DNA of 64,000 bases from the NCBI RefSeq assembly GCF_001613365.1, contig NZ_BDCF01000030.1:29760-93759 (forward strand), written 5' to 3'. The notes under the pieces were generated by a model. The model was given only the letters and a program-made list of their open reading frames with translations, did not search any database and was not told where the DNA came from. The position numbers were made by a program, and so were the translations under genes. This DNA is from Nocardia xishanensis NBRC 101358. GTDB taxonomy: Bacteria > Actinomycetota > Actinomycetes > Mycobacteriales > Mycobacteriaceae. The number at the start of each line of letters is the position of its first letter. The stretch's first letter is position 1. Shown here piece by piece: positions 1-8,505 of this stretch.

Positions 1-968
1 ACCTGCTCGGGGCCGAGGCCCGCGTTGTCGTCGTCGAAATCGTCCTGGTCGACCAGTTCCTCGAGCACGTGTCTGCGCGCCTGCGCCAGCACGGTGTCGA
101 GCCTGCCGTCGAACGGGCATTCCGCGACGGGCAGCGCGTGCAGCCGCCGCAGCAGCTCGCCCATGACCGCGCCGATCGATGGCGACGCCGCCGCGGCGGT
201 GCCCTCCCGCGCGGCCAGGCTCGGCGCGCCCGCGTCGCCGAGCACGAGCACGTCCTCGGCGAACGCGGCCACCTCCGGCACCCGGATTCCCCTGGCGCGC
301 AACCAGTTCAGGCGATCGTGTTCGGCGGTCGCGCGCGGGCCCCGCTTGACCCAGTAGGCGCCGTTCACCAGGGCGACGCCGCCGCTGAGACCCTCGTGCT
401 CGTCCGAGAACTCCGGGTTCGCGCCGACCACCGCCACCACGGCGGGCGGCAGCGGGATCGGCAACTCGTCGAGGCCGTCCAGCGCGGTGCGGGTGGATTC
501 GATCAGCTCGATGTCGCCCTCGGCGACCCGCAGCCGCAGCGCCTCGTTGAGCAGCTCGCGGGCCTCGTCGAGACGGCCCTGTTCGGCCAGCGCCTTGCCG
601 AGGTGCTGGGCGGCGAACGACAGGGCCTCGGCATCGCTGCCGCGGGCGGCCTCGACGGCTCGGCGATAGAGGATCTCGGCGGTCGGCGCGTCACCGCGAT
701 ACCGGTACACATCGGCCAGGTTGATCCAGACCGAGAGGCGCTGACGCGATTCGCGAGCCAGCTCGAGTGCCCGATCCAGGTGATCGAGCGCCTCCTCGTG
801 GCGGCCGAGCAGCATCAGTTCGAGACCGGTCTGCCGGAAGCTCGCGAAATCGTCCGGACGAGCCTGTGCCACGCGGACGGCCAGCGCCTCCGGGTCTACG
901 GGGACCATGCGCAGTCGCTCGTCGAATCGGTACGGCCTGCGCTCGGCCACCGGATCGGGGGCGGTCAC
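1..968 (-). CDS. TPR-APH(3')-like phosphotransferase fusion, 3' end off window
   Basis: About 322 codons are visible and the C-terminus lies beyond the left edge. Residues ~35-175 are helical, TPR-like repeats (EALDHLDRALELA, AEILYRRAVEAA, LDEARELLNEALRL). From ~residue 200 the sequence changes to an aminoglycoside-phosphotransferase-like N-lobe and linker: AYWVKRGPR (putative ATP-lobe lysine), EHDRLNWL, then LRRLHALPV followed by CPFD, a hallmark of APH(3') kinases. The catalytic loop is outside the window. The GTG start sits in a 4-base GTGA overlap with the stop of the DUF3046 gene upstream, so the two are probably translationally coupled. A small-molecule kinase role is inferred; actual aminoglycoside resistance cannot be claimed. 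The fusion to a TPR region is unusual for APH(3'). Confidence 0.8.
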   Translation of the reverse strand, partial: MTAPDPVAERRPYRFDERLRMVPVDPEALAVRVAQARPDDFASFRQTGLELMLLGRHEEALDHLDRALELARESRQRLSVWINLADVYRYRGDAPTAEILYRRAVEAARGSDAEALSFAAQHLGKALAEQGRLDEARELLNEALRLRVAEGDIELIESTRTALDGLDELPIPLPPAVVAVVGANPEFSDEHEGLSGGVALVNGAYWVKRGPRATAEHDRLNWLRARGIRVPEVAAFAEDVLVLGDAGAPSLAAREGTAAAASPSIGAVMGELLRRLHALPVAECPFDGRLDTVLAQARRHVLEELVDQDDFDDDNAGLGPEQ

Positions 969-1159
969 CACCGCACCTTCGGCACGTCGAAGTCGGCGCA
1001 GAGCGCGCGCCACACATCCCGCGGGTCGACCCCGGCCTCGATGGCGGCGGCGCCGGTCCGGCCGCCGAGGGAGGGGATCACGTGGTCGGTCAGCAGCGCG
1101 TCACCGCGCGCCACTCCGAATTCGGTATGCAACAGCTCCTGGAACTCAGTCAACCGCAC
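965..1159 (-). CDS. DUF3046 family protein
   Basis: This is a 64-residue protein starting at GTG with VRLTEFQELLHTEFG and ending DVPKVRW, matching the small actinobacterial DUF3046 family (Rv2738c type, normally ~60-70 aa near recA/recX). Function is unknown. The family has a conserved acidic/aromatic N-terminal helix and a WRALC/DFDVP tail, both visible here. Its TGA overlaps the GTG of the TPR-APH gene by four bases, so the pair forms a transcriptional unit. I chose this start because it reproduces the family N-terminus, whereas a longer reading frame has atypical composition. Confidence 0.85.
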   Translation of the reverse strand: MRLTEFQELLHTEFGVARGDALLTDHVIPSLGGRTGAAAIEAGVDPRDVWRALCADFDVPKVRW

Positions 1160-1203
1160 CGTATTCAAGATACTCCGGTCCCCGCGGGTGCACGGAGGTA
1201 CTC

Positions 1204-2367
1204 CTACGGGGCGTGCACGCCCTCGCGCACCCGATGGCACAGCTCCACCGGGTCGGCGACCTCCGCGATGCTCATGGACGCTTCCTCGGCGGCGGCGGTG
1301 TAGCGCGGGTGGTCGAGCACGGCGAGCACCGCGTCGCGCACCGATTCGACGGTCAGCGGACGCACCACGATCGAACTGCCTTGGCGGGCCGCGCGATTGG
1401 CCAGTTCCCACTGGTCGCCGCCGCCAGGCACGGTGACGACGGGGACTCCGGCGAGCAGCGACTTGGCCAGCAATCCGTGCCCGCCGCCGCCGACCACGAC
1501 GGCCGCGTGGCCGAGCAGCTCGTCCTGGCGGCCGAGTCCCGCGGTGGCCCAGGACGGGAGCCCGGTCGGCGGCGTGTCGATCATGGAGACGGCAACCCGG
1601 ACACCGGCGCCGTCGAGCGCCTCGAGCACGGTCTCGACCATGCCGGTGACGCCGGTGTGCGCGGTGGACGGCGCGACCATGACCAGCGGACCGTCGCCAG
1701 GCGGCGGCGCGAGGATGTCGTCGGTGGGCTCCCACAGCAGCGGGCCGACCAGGTGCGCGTTGTCCGGCCAGTCGGGGCGCGGCACCTCCAGCGCGGGCAG
1801 GGTGGCCAGCAGGCGGGCGGCCGGGCCGGGATCGGCGGCGGGCAGCCCGACGCTCGCGCGGGCCTTCTCCCGTTGACGCAGGCCGTTGCGGATCGCCCGC
1901 GCCGTCATGGCGCGCAGCATCCGGTCGCGCAGTTCGCCACGCAGGCCTTCGCCCACCGCGAGTCCGCTGCCGATCGGCGGCAGCCCCTTCGACGGCAGGT
2001 AGAGCGGGTGCGGCGAGAGCTCGACCCAGGGCACCCCCAGCCGCTCGGCGGCCATGCCGCCGCCCGCGGTGAGCACGTCGGAGACCACCAGCTCCGGCAG
2101 CATCGCGCTCAGATCGGGCAGGATCTCGGTCGAGATGTGCGCGGCGCGCTCGTGGATGCGCCTGCCCGCGTCTCCGTCGTCGTCGACGGCGCGCGGCGCC
2201 AGACCCTTGAGTCTGCGCACCGGGATACCCGCGTCCTTCGCGGAGTCGAACCAGCGAGGCCCGGTGAACAGCACCGGCTCGTCGCCCGCGGCCAGGAACC
2301 GCTCGCACAGCGCCAACGCCGGAAAGGCATGTCCCGGATCGGGACCGGCAACGACGGCAACACGCAT
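1204..2367 (-). CDS. GT1-family glycosyltransferase (Rv2739c-like)
   Basis: The 387-aa product has a GT-B fold. The N-terminus is a nucleotide-binding-like strand (MRVAVVAGPDPGHAFPALAL), and the C-terminal domain carries the donor-binding region with VVVGGGGHGLLAKSLLAGVPVV and PGGGDQWELANRAA, matching the HGG...GxP...D/Q pattern of macrolide/UGT-type glycosyltransferases. It resembles the alanine-rich transferase Rv2739c, which is also next to DUF3046. The acceptor is unknown; transfer of a sugar from an NDP-sugar to a lipid or secondary metabolite is inferred. A start nine codons upstream (2394) is possible, but the chosen Met begins the first beta strand as in relatives. Confidence 0.8.
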   Translation of the reverse strand: MRVAVVAGPDPGHAFPALALCERFLAAGDEPVLFTGPRWFDSAKDAGIPVRRLKGLAPRAVDDDGDAGRRIHERAAHISTEILPDLSAMLPELVVSDVLTAGGGMAAERLGVPWVELSPHPLYLPSKGLPPIGSGLAVGEGLRGELRDRMLRAMTARAIRNGLRQREKARASVGLPAADPGPAARLLATLPALEVPRPDWPDNAHLVGPLLWEPTDDILAPPPGDGPLVMVAPSTAHTGVTGMVETVLEALDGAGVRVAVSMIDTPPTGLPSWATAGLGRQDELLGHAAVVVGGGGHGLLAKSLLAGVPVVTVPGGGDQWELANRAARQGSSIVVRPLTVESVRDAVLAVLDHPRYTAAAEEASMSIAEVADPVELCHRVREGVHAP

Positions 2368-2549
2368 CTGCCCAGCCTGCCACACCGGCCTCACGAACCG
2401 ACGGCGCCCGCCCTGAGTTGGCAGGCACGGCCTCGGCGTTCACCGCGCCGCCATCGGCGCGCAATCCGCGTGACCGGTGCGGAAGGCATTCCGGTCCAGA
2501 CCATTTCGACGGTTCGGGGCGGGACCGGACGCACGAAGGGAGCGCTGCG

Positions 2550-2662
2550 GTGCCTGTCACCAAACGCTATCTCGCGCGGCGCTCGCCCTGCGCCGCGCCG
2601 ACGACGCGGGAAAGGTCGTCGACCTGATCGAGCGCGTCGCGGTGCGGGGAGGCCGACGCTGA
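2550..2662 (+). pseudogene. possible frameshifted tiny ORF in the gap 2368-2710
   Basis: The 343-bp gap between the glycosyltransferase and PIG-L genes has no clear gene. It does contain a strong ribosome-binding site (GAAGGGAG) placed before a GTG at 2550 that opens VPVTKRYLA. That frame soon becomes unnatural, while a -1 shift near 2577 gives LALRRADDAGKVVDLIERVAV, which looks protein-like and stops at 2662. It may be a decayed or frameshifted small gene. No family is recognised and it may be chance. Confidence 0.2.
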
Positions 2663-2710
2663 AGGAACCGCCTCGCACCGGCTTTTCCCCACGGCGCGAG
2701 CCGGATTCGC

Positions 2711-3427
2711 TCAGCCGAAGTAGTACAGCTCGAATCCCACCGCTCGTTCGGCAGGAAAACCTTCCTTGGGGCCGGTGGCCATGTCGACGATGGCTTTCAC
2801 CTGGTCGGCGAGCGGCTCGGAGCTGAGCACCTCCAGGTAGCGGCGGTGTTCGGCCAGGGAGGCGGCGGCCTGCTCGACGGTGGCGGTGACATCGACCGCG
2901 TGCGTCGCGACCGGTCCGACGACCGCGGCCCAGCGCGGCGACCAAGGCGGCAGATCGGCCAGCTCCGGGAAGATCCATTCGTTGCCCGCGTCGGAAACGG
3001 CGTCCAGTCCGGCCCGGCCGACGGCGCGGTGGTCGGCGCTGTTGGCGTAGCCGGGTGCCCAGGTGTCGCCGAAGTTGAACAGCACCAGCATCTCCGGACG
3101 GTGCCTGCGGATCGCGGCGGCCAGGTCGCGGCGCAGCTCGAGGCTCTCCCGCACCCGCCCGTCCGGGTAACCGAGGAACTCCACCTGCTCGACGCCGACC
3201 ACCTTCGCCGAAGCGATCTCCTCGGACTGGCGCAGCGGCCCGGCCTCGGCGGGCGGCATGCCGGCGATGCCCGCTTCGCCGCTGGTGACGAGCACGTAGC
3301 GAATGTCCTTGCCCTGCCCCGTCCACCGCGCGACGGCCGCCGCGGCCCCGTACTCGATGTCGTCGGGGTGCGCGACGATCACCAGGCCGCGCTGCCAGTC
3401 TTCGGGAACCTGCTCCATGGCACCCAT
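2711..3427 (-). CDS. PIG-L/LmbE family deacetylase
   Basis: This ~238-aa PIG-L superfamily protein carries the zinc-site motif AHPDD near the N-terminus (GLVIVAHPDDIEYGA) and a later DHRAVG segment that supplies the third metal ligand in this fold. Family members are zinc-dependent de-N-acetylases acting on GlcNAc conjugates such as mycothiol and glycolipid precursors. MshB and Mca are the best-known actinobacterial members, but this sequence is not clearly either. Two in-frame Met codons (3427 and 3418) are plausible starts; neither has a strong ribosome-binding site. It is transcribed divergently from the cyclophilin gene, with ~110 bp between them. Confidence 0.85.
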   Translation of the reverse strand: MGAMEQVPEDWQRGLVIVAHPDDIEYGAAAAVARWTGQGKDIRYVLVTSGEAGIAGMPPAEAGPLRQSEEIASAKVVGVEQVEFLGYPDGRVRESLELRRDLAAAIRRHRPEMLVLFNFGDTWAPGYANSADHRAVGRAGLDAVSDAGNEWIFPELADLPPWSPRWAAVVGPVATHAVDVTATVEQAAASLAEHRRYLEVLSSEPLADQVKAIVDMATGPKEGFPAERAVGFELYYFG

Positions 3428-3536
3428 TGAAACACCCGAGATCCGCACCGGCGCAAACGCGCAACCGCGCCCGAAAACGGCCAGGAACCGGGTCCGGGTG
3501 GCCGGCTCGGCCTGCACTGCTGTAGACACTGTGGCC

Positions 3537-4124
3537 ATGACGAAGCTCACACGCGCCGCCGCCGTCCTCGGTCTTGCGCTCATCGCACTCATCAGCCCCG
3601 GGCCGCTGACCGCGGCCCCCGCCAAAGCCGACCCGCTACCCCGCGTGTTCTTGGATGTGTCCGTGGCCGGCATCCCCACCGGCCGCATCGTCATCGAGCT
3701 GCGTTCGGACGTGGTGCCGGAGACCGCGGAGAACTTCCGCGCGCTGGCCACCGGCGAACAGGGCTTCGGTTACAAGGGTTCGACTTTCCACCGCGTGATC
3801 CCCGGCTTCATGGCGCAGGGCGGCGATTTCACCAACGGTGACGGCACCGGCGGCAAGAGCATCTACGGTCCGGCGTTCCGCGACGAGAACTTCCAGCTGA
3901 CCCACGCCACTCCCGGCACGGTCAGCATGGCGAACCGCGGGCCGGGCACCAACGGCTCGCAGTTCTTCATCACCATGACGGACACCCCGTGGCTGGACGG
4001 CAAGCATGTCGTGTTCGGCTCCGTCGTCGAGGGCATGGACGTGGTGCACGCGATCGAGCAGGTCGGCTCGCCTTCCGGCACGCCGGGCCGCAAGGTCGTG
4101 ATCGACAACAGCGGACAGCTCTGA
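3537..4124 (+). CDS. secreted cyclophilin-type peptidyl-prolyl isomerase
   Basis: The 195-residue product starts with a signal peptide (MTKLTRAAAVLGLALIALIS, then TAAPAKADP) with no lipobox Cys, so it is predicted to be exported by Sec. The mature part is a single cyclophilin domain with FHRVIPGFMAQGGDF (catalytic Arg and hydrophobic pocket), NGSQFFIT and WLDGKHVVFG. It should catalyse proline cis-trans isomerisation of extracytoplasmic proteins. Length matches mycobacterial PpiA/PpiB-like forms plus a leader. The start is the Met immediately before the signal peptide. A strong hairpin follows the stop codon. Confidence 0.93.
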   Translation: MTKLTRAAAVLGLALIALISPGPLTAAPAKADPLPRVFLDVSVAGIPTGRIVIELRSDVVPETAENFRALATGEQGFGYKGSTFHRVIPGFMAQGGDFTNGDGTGGKSIYGPAFRDENFQLTHATPGTVSMANRGPGTNGSQFFITMTDTPWLDGKHVVFGSVVEGMDVVHAIEQVGSPSGTPGRKVVIDNSGQL

Positions 4125-4140
4125 CCGCGTAAACGACAGC

Positions 4141-4180
4141 GGGCCGTGCGTCGTCCTTCCGGATGACGCACGGCCCGTTC
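4141..4180. terminator. bidirectional intrinsic terminator
   Basis: A 12-bp perfect stem (GGGCCGTGCGTC pairing with 4165-4176) with a short loop is followed by a T-rich stretch on the + strand. It lies between the converging cyclophilin gene and the small membrane-protein gene, so it can serve both. Confidence 0.85.
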
Positions 4181-4190
4181 GCTTTTCGTG

Positions 4191-4364
4191 CTACAGCTTG
4201 CTGACCGTCGAGTTGTCCGATCCGGACACCGCCTTGTACAGCAGGTACAGGCCGAACACGACCGCGCTGATCACCAGAATCGGGAACAGCCCTTTGATCA
4301 GCGCACCGATGATGGCGAGCGCGATCCAGACGACCGCGACGACACCGATGATCTTCCACAGCAT
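4191..4364 (-). CDS. small hydrophobic membrane protein
   Basis: This 57-aa protein (MLWKIIGVVAVVWIALAII...) has two predicted transmembrane helices separated by a short GALIKG turn and a polar C-terminal tail (SGSDNSTVSKL). A textbook GGAGG ribosome-binding site lies six bases before this ATG, which is why I prefer it over the upstream in-frame Met at 4433. It lies downstream of pspM on the same strand, ~150 bp away, so a link to the envelope-stress operon is possible. It does not look like the mycobacterial PspN. Function unknown. Confidence 0.75.
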   Translation of the reverse strand: MLWKIIGVVAVVWIALAIIGALIKGLFPILVISAVVFGLYLLYKAVSGSDNSTVSKL

Positions 4365-4513
4365 TTCCAGCCTCCATGAGGTCTCTTCCGAATCGCCGTC
4401 CGGCGATCCGATATCTCCATGCTGGCAGCCCAAGCACGAGAAATCACCAGGTCAGCGGCGATATCCGGGTACAAATCAGGGTTCACCCCGAGTATTCGGG
4501 GGGCGCCAGGAGG

Positions 4514-5404
4514 CTATCGAGGCAGACCGGGCGGCGGCGGGGAGACCGCGATGGTGGGACGGTCGGCGACCTCGGTCAGCGCCTGCGCCCAGCCGTCGAG
4601 ACGATCCGCAGCGTGCCGCAATTCCGCGACGATGCCGTCGAATCGGTGTGCCACGACGGCGGTTTCGGGCACCGCGAGAACGCGGCTCGCGGCCGCGACG
4701 ACCAGCTCGTATTCGGCGATACCTGATTCCAGCCTGGTCAGCGCGAATCGCAGATTGTCGGTGAGGGAGGCGGTCGCCTCGGGATTGGTCCGCCCGACCA
4801 CGGCGGCGGCGCGCTCCAGCTGGACGATGTCGGCGGCGAGGGCGTGCAGCGCGGCGGCTCCCGATGCGGCCGTTTCGACCATTTCGGTGAACTCCTCGGC
4901 GGGCAACCGGTGCGAAGCGGCGATCTGCACGGCGAGCCCGTGCATCGCCCGTTCGGCCTGCACCAGCCGGGCGATCGGGACGCGGGCGGCCGAGCGCATC
5001 GGCGGCTGTTTGCGCGGCAGGAAAGCGGCCTGCGGCAACGGGGATCGGCGCAGCCGCAGATAGCGCCGCGCGCTGAGCGCGGTCCCGGTCACGAACGCGA
5101 CCGCGCCGCCGCCGAGCACGACCACCGCCCAGGCGGGCGCGGAGACGACGACGAGACCGACGGCGCCCACGGTCGTCAGCCCGGAGACGGTACCGAGCTG
5201 ATAGCTGCGCCGCCGGGCGCGGCGGCGCTTACGAAGTTCCCGCTCGCGCGGGTCGGCCCAGCGGCGCACCGCGACGAGCGCGTGTTCGCCCATGTCGCGC
5301 AGCGTGTCCGGCCCCATGTTCGACACAGCCTGCGGCACGCCGAACGGGGACTGCGCAGGCGCCGCCGGAACGCCGGTCTTCAGGGGAATTCGCTTGCGAC
5401 TCAT
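4514..5404 (-). CDS. pspM: phage-shock envelope stress protein PspM
   Basis: The 296-aa protein has a basic N-terminal region (RERELRKRRRARRR), two adjacent transmembrane helices (~residues 70-110, GLTTVGAVGLVVVSAPAWAVVVLGGGAVAFVTG; shown here only as a region) and a long alpha-helical C-terminal domain. This is the layout of mycobacterial PspM (Rv2743c), which anchors PspA at the membrane in the ClgR-PspA-PspM-PspN system. Position directly after pspA on the same strand, in the order clgR-pspA-pspM, supports the call. The C-terminus ends in a Pro-rich tail. No PspN (Rv2742c) homologue follows it. Confidence 0.85.
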   Translation of the reverse strand: MSRKRIPLKTGVPAAPAQSPFGVPQAVSNMGPDTLRDMGEHALVAVRRWADPRERELRKRRRARRRSYQLGTVSGLTTVGAVGLVVVSAPAWAVVVLGGGAVAFVTGTALSARRYLRLRRSPLPQAAFLPRKQPPMRSAARVPIARLVQAERAMHGLAVQIAASHRLPAEEFTEMVETAASGAAALHALAADIVQLERAAAVVGRTNPEATASLTDNLRFALTRLESGIAEYELVVAAASRVLAVPETAVVAHRFDGIVAELRHAADRLDGWAQALTEVADRPTIAVSPPPPGLPR

Positions 5405-5566
5405 GCGCTTTCCTCACACCGTTCGAGCCGGATGACAGTCGGGACCCGCGCGGGTCGACGAGGGCGCGCCGCGTCCGCGGGGCGTGCCGAGGACGCCCCT
5501 CGGCGCTGCACGGTCTCGCGCGTGCCCGCGTCCTTCACCGCACCGGTCCTTGCCTGCATCGAGCCG

Positions 5567-6394
5567 TTACTGCTGGGCGGCCTGGCCCTTGTTCATCTGC
5601 GGCTGCGCCGGATTCGCCTGCGTCCGATCGGCATTGATGGCGGGCTGGCCGCCGCCCGCGGGCAGCGCGTCGCCGCGCATGGAGGCGCGGATCTGCTCGA
5701 GCTTGCTGTGGCCCGCCATCTGAATGCTGGCCTGCTGCACCTCGAGCATGCGGCCCTGCACCGAGTTCTGCGCGAGTTCCGCGGCGCCGAGCGCGTTGGC
5801 GTAGCGGCGCTCGATCTTCTCGCGGACCGCGTCCAGGCTCGGGGTGGTGCCGGGAGCCGACAGCGTCGAGTCCATCTGCTGCAGCGACGCGGAGACCTGC
5901 TCCTGCATCTTGGCCTGCTCCAGCTGGCTGAGCAGCTTGGTGCGCTCGGCGACCTTCTGCTGCAACAACATCGCGTTCTGCTCGACCGCCTTCTTGGCCT
6001 GCGCGGCGGCCTGCAGCGACTGGTCGTGCAGCACCTTGAGGTCCTCGACGGACTGCTCGGCGGTGACCAGCTGGGCGGCGAACGCCTCGGCGGCGTTGGT
6101 GTACTGGATCGCCTTCTCGGTGTCGCCCGCGGCGGTGGCCTGGTCGGCGAGCAGGACGGCCTGGCGCGCGTTGGCGTTGAGCTTCTCGACCTCGTCGAGC
6201 TGACGGTTCAGCTTCATCTCCAGCTGACGCTGGTTGCCGATGACCGAAGCGGCCTGCTGCGAGAGGGCCTGGTGCTGGCGCTGAGCTTCCTCGATAGCCT
6301 GCTGAATCTGCACCTTCGGATCCGCGTGCTCCTCGATCTTGGAATCGAAGAGGGCCATCATGTATTTCCAGGCCTTGACGAACGGATTAGCCAT
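5567..6394 (-). CDS. pspA: PspA/IM30 family protein (35-kDa antigen type)
   Basis: The 275-aa protein starts MANPFVKAWKYMMALFDSKI, an amphipathic N-terminal helix typical of PspA, followed by ~200 residues of coiled coil rich in Gln, Glu and Ala, and a disordered Gln/Pro/Ala tail. It matches the mycobacterial 35-kDa alanine-rich PspA (Rv2744c), an ESCRT-III-like membrane-repair and envelope-stress effector that also binds ClgR. The Met at 6394 restores the family N-terminus; a further 17 in-frame codons upstream are not conserved in style. It lies ~200 bp downstream of clgR, whose product activates this operon in mycobacteria. Confidence 0.93.
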   Translation of the reverse strand: MANPFVKAWKYMMALFDSKIEEHADPKVQIQQAIEEAQRQHQALSQQAASVIGNQRQLEMKLNRQLDEVEKLNANARQAVLLADQATAAGDTEKAIQYTNAAEAFAAQLVTAEQSVEDLKVLHDQSLQAAAQAKKAVEQNAMLLQQKVAERTKLLSQLEQAKMQEQVSASLQQMDSTLSAPGTTPSLDAVREKIERRYANALGAAELAQNSVQGRMLEVQQASIQMAGHSKLEQIRASMRGDALPAGGGQPAINADRTQANPAQPQMNKGQAAQQ

Positions 6395-6593
6395 CGATTG
6401 ATCCCGCCTCCATCTGATGTACCGCTTGACGCGGCCCGGGTACACGACCCTCGTGCACCCGCTTGTGCCTATCCTCCACCATGCGGCACCTGGACCGGGG
6501 CGACCCGGCCCAACCGACGCCTACTACAGAATCTATCCGTTTTCGGCGTCGGCCCGCAGCGTTGCCCGCGGCTGGGCGTCCGGTCTTCTGTTG

Positions 6594-7052
6594 TCAGTTG
6601 CTCTTCACCAGGACCAGCATGTCGGCCTTCGGCGCCGGAATCACGATTCGGGTGTCCTCGGCGATCTGCGGCCGGACAGCCGACATGCTCGCGGACGCCG
6701 GAGCCATCGCGGGCTCCTGTGCCGGGGCGACCTCGGCGGATTCCGCGGCGGCGGCCGTCTGCTCGGCCTCTCCCGCGGGGGTCGCTGCGGCCTGCGCGGC
6801 CTCGCCGGCCGGAACACCGTCGACGCCGGCCATGATCGTGCTCACATCCCATAAGACCCGTGACAATGGCACGTCGAGTGCGGCGCATATCGCGGCGAGC
6901 AGCTCGCTCGACGCCTCCTTGCGACCCCGCTCGACCTCCGAGAGATACCCCAGGCTCACGCGCGCCGAGGTGGACACTTCACGCAAGGTCCGGTGCTGGG
7001 CAAGACGTGCACGCCGCAGACTGTCCCCGATCGCCTCTCGCAGCAGCGTCAT
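6594..7052 (-). CDS. clgR: XRE-family transcriptional activator ClgR
   Basis: The N-terminal ~70 residues form an XRE helix-turn-helix (LREVSTSARVSLGYLSEVERGRKEASSELLAAICAAL), matching ClgR, the activator of clp protease and psp genes in actinobacteria. AAGGAG lies six bases before the chosen ATG, favouring it over the Met eight codons upstream. The C-terminal ~80 residues are an Ala/Glu-rich low-complexity extension ending PKADMLVLVKSN, making the protein 152 aa against ~110 aa in M. tuberculosis. ClgR is controlled by ClpP proteolysis through its C-terminus in other genera; whether this longer tail does the same is unknown. Confidence 0.9.
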   Translation of the reverse strand: MTLLREAIGDSLRRARLAQHRTLREVSTSARVSLGYLSEVERGRKEASSELLAAICAALDVPLSRVLWDVSTIMAGVDGVPAGEAAQAAATPAGEAEQTAAAAESAEVAPAQEPAMAPASASMSAVRPQIAEDTRIVIPAPKADMLVLVKSN

Positions 7053-7193
7053 CTCGATCTCCTTCGCTCCGAACACCGGGCGCCGCTTCGCGCAGTCGCC
7101 CTGGCGCGCACCGTTCTTTCTGGCACAACGTCCCGGGGCGGCCCATTGGTTCCCGGCGGGCGAACTCGTCGGGCGATTACTCGCGCGACGCGC

Positions 7194-7685
7194 TCAGTCG
7201 CCCTGAACACACCGAAGCAGCTCCCGCACCGCGTTCTCGGTCGCGGTGAGTCTGATGGTCCACCGGTCGCCGGACAGTTGCAACCGCATCACCTCGGTAT
7301 GCCACGGGCTGGACAGCCCGAGGAAGACGGTGCCGACCGCGTGCCCGTCCTGGCCGTCGGGGCCCGCGACGCCGGTCAGGCCGATCCCCCAGTCGGCGCC
7401 GCAGCGGGTGCGCGCGCCGACGGCCAGCTGCTCGGCGGTGCTCGCCGCCACCGGTCCCTCGGCGGCGAGCAGGTCCGCGCTGACACCGGCCAGGCTGCTC
7501 TTGAGGTCGGTGGCGTACACCACCAGTCCGCCGCGCAGCACCGCGCTCGCGCCGGGCACCCCGGCGATGGCCGCGGCGACCAGCCCGGCGGTGAGCGATT
7601 CGGCGGTGGCCACGGTTTGGCGGGCCGCCACCAGGGCGCGCACCAGCTCGTCGGCGGGTACCGACGCGGTCAGCGGATCGGTCAT
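7194..7685 (-). CDS. cinA: CinA C-terminal-type amidohydrolase
   Basis: This 163-aa protein is a stand-alone CinA C-terminal domain (PF02464): TVATAESLTAGLVAAAIAGVPGAS at the N-terminus and GIGLTGVAGPDGQDG in the middle. Such proteins deamidate nicotinamide mononucleotide in the NAD salvage/pyridine nucleotide cycle, although many actinobacterial members are untested. There is no MoCF-like N-terminal domain. Its ATG overlaps the pgsA stop (ATGA), so it is translationally coupled to pgsA as in mycobacteria and streptomycetes. Confidence 0.85.
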   Translation of the reverse strand: MTDPLTASVPADELVRALVAARQTVATAESLTAGLVAAAIAGVPGASAVLRGGLVVYATDLKSSLAGVSADLLAAEGPVAASTAEQLAVGARTRCGADWGIGLTGVAGPDGQDGHAVGTVFLGLSSPWHTEVMRLQLSGDRWTIRLTATENAVRELLRCVQGD

Positions 7686-8362
7686 GCTCCGCGCGTCCGG
7701 CCGGGGCTGCCCGCGAACCACACCCGCGCGGCCTGCCCGACGTAGTCCAGGCCCGTGACGACCGTCAGCACCACCGCCAGATACATCAGCGCCATGCCCG
7801 CGACCTCGAAGCCGCCGGACAGCGGCAACAGCAGCACCCCGATCGCCAGCGACTGCACCAGCGTCTTCAGCTTGCCGCCGCGCCCGGCGGGGATCACTCC
7901 CCGCCGCACCACCAGCAGTCGCAACAGCGTGACGCCGAGTTCGCGTCCGCAGATCACCAGGGTGATCCACCAGGCCAGGTCGCCGAGTATGGAAAGCCCG
8001 ATCAGGGCCGCGCCGATCAACGCCTTGTCGGCGATCGGGTCGGCCAGTTTGCCGAAATCGGTGACCAGCCCGTACTTGCGCGCCAGCTGCCCGTCGAAGC
8101 GGTCGGTGATGGCGGCCAGCGCGAACAGCGCGGCGGCGGCGATCCGCCATCCGGTCTGGTGGCCGCCGCCTGCGAACAACGCCGCGACGAACAGCGGAAC
8201 GATGGCGATGCGCGCCATGGTCAGCACGTTCGCGATGTTCATCAGCGGCACGGCGGTGTCGGCCGGGGCTGCCGTGAGACCGGGCCCCGAGCGCTCCGTT
8301 CCCGGGCGCAGCACCGCCGCGTCGGGCCAGCGACGATCGATCTCTTCGGGCTGCACGCTCAT
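7682..8362 (-). CDS. pgsA: CDP-alcohol phosphatidyltransferase (PgsA-like)
   Basis: The 226-aa integral membrane enzyme has the full CDP-alcohol phosphatidyltransferase signature D-x2-DG-x2-AR-x8-G-x3-D-x3-D, read as DRFDGQLAR followed by G-KLA-D-PIA-D. It should make phosphatidylglycerophosphate from CDP-diacylglycerol and glycerol-3-phosphate, corresponding to PgsA3 (Rv2746c). About five hydrophobic segments follow a soluble 40-aa N-terminus; a start at MNIANVLTMARI is an alternative. It is divergent from the ArgA-like gene and coupled to the cinA-type gene downstream. Confidence 0.9.
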   Translation of the reverse strand: MSVQPEEIDRRWPDAAVLRPGTERSGPGLTAAPADTAVPLMNIANVLTMARIAIVPLFVAALFAGGGHQTGWRIAAAALFALAAITDRFDGQLARKYGLVTDFGKLADPIADKALIGAALIGLSILGDLAWWITLVICGRELGVTLLRLLVVRRGVIPAGRGGKLKTLVQSLAIGVLLLPLSGGFEVAGMALMYLAVVLTVVTGLDYVGQAARVWFAGSPGRTRGA

Positions 8363-8505
8363 GCCCTCGCCTCGCGGGCGCCCGATCCGAAGACGGCCAC
8401 GTCTCCATCCGGTTGCGCTACCCCGGCGCGATGCGGTGAGCGGAACGACAGGATGTGCGGCACATGTCCAGACTATCGGTAAGCGCGCCGACTACTGTGC
8501 ACCCC

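Noticed and set aside
907..2826. Long + strand frame opposite the glycosyltransferase
   Set aside because: His/Arg/Gly-rich antisense shadow with no recognisable domain.
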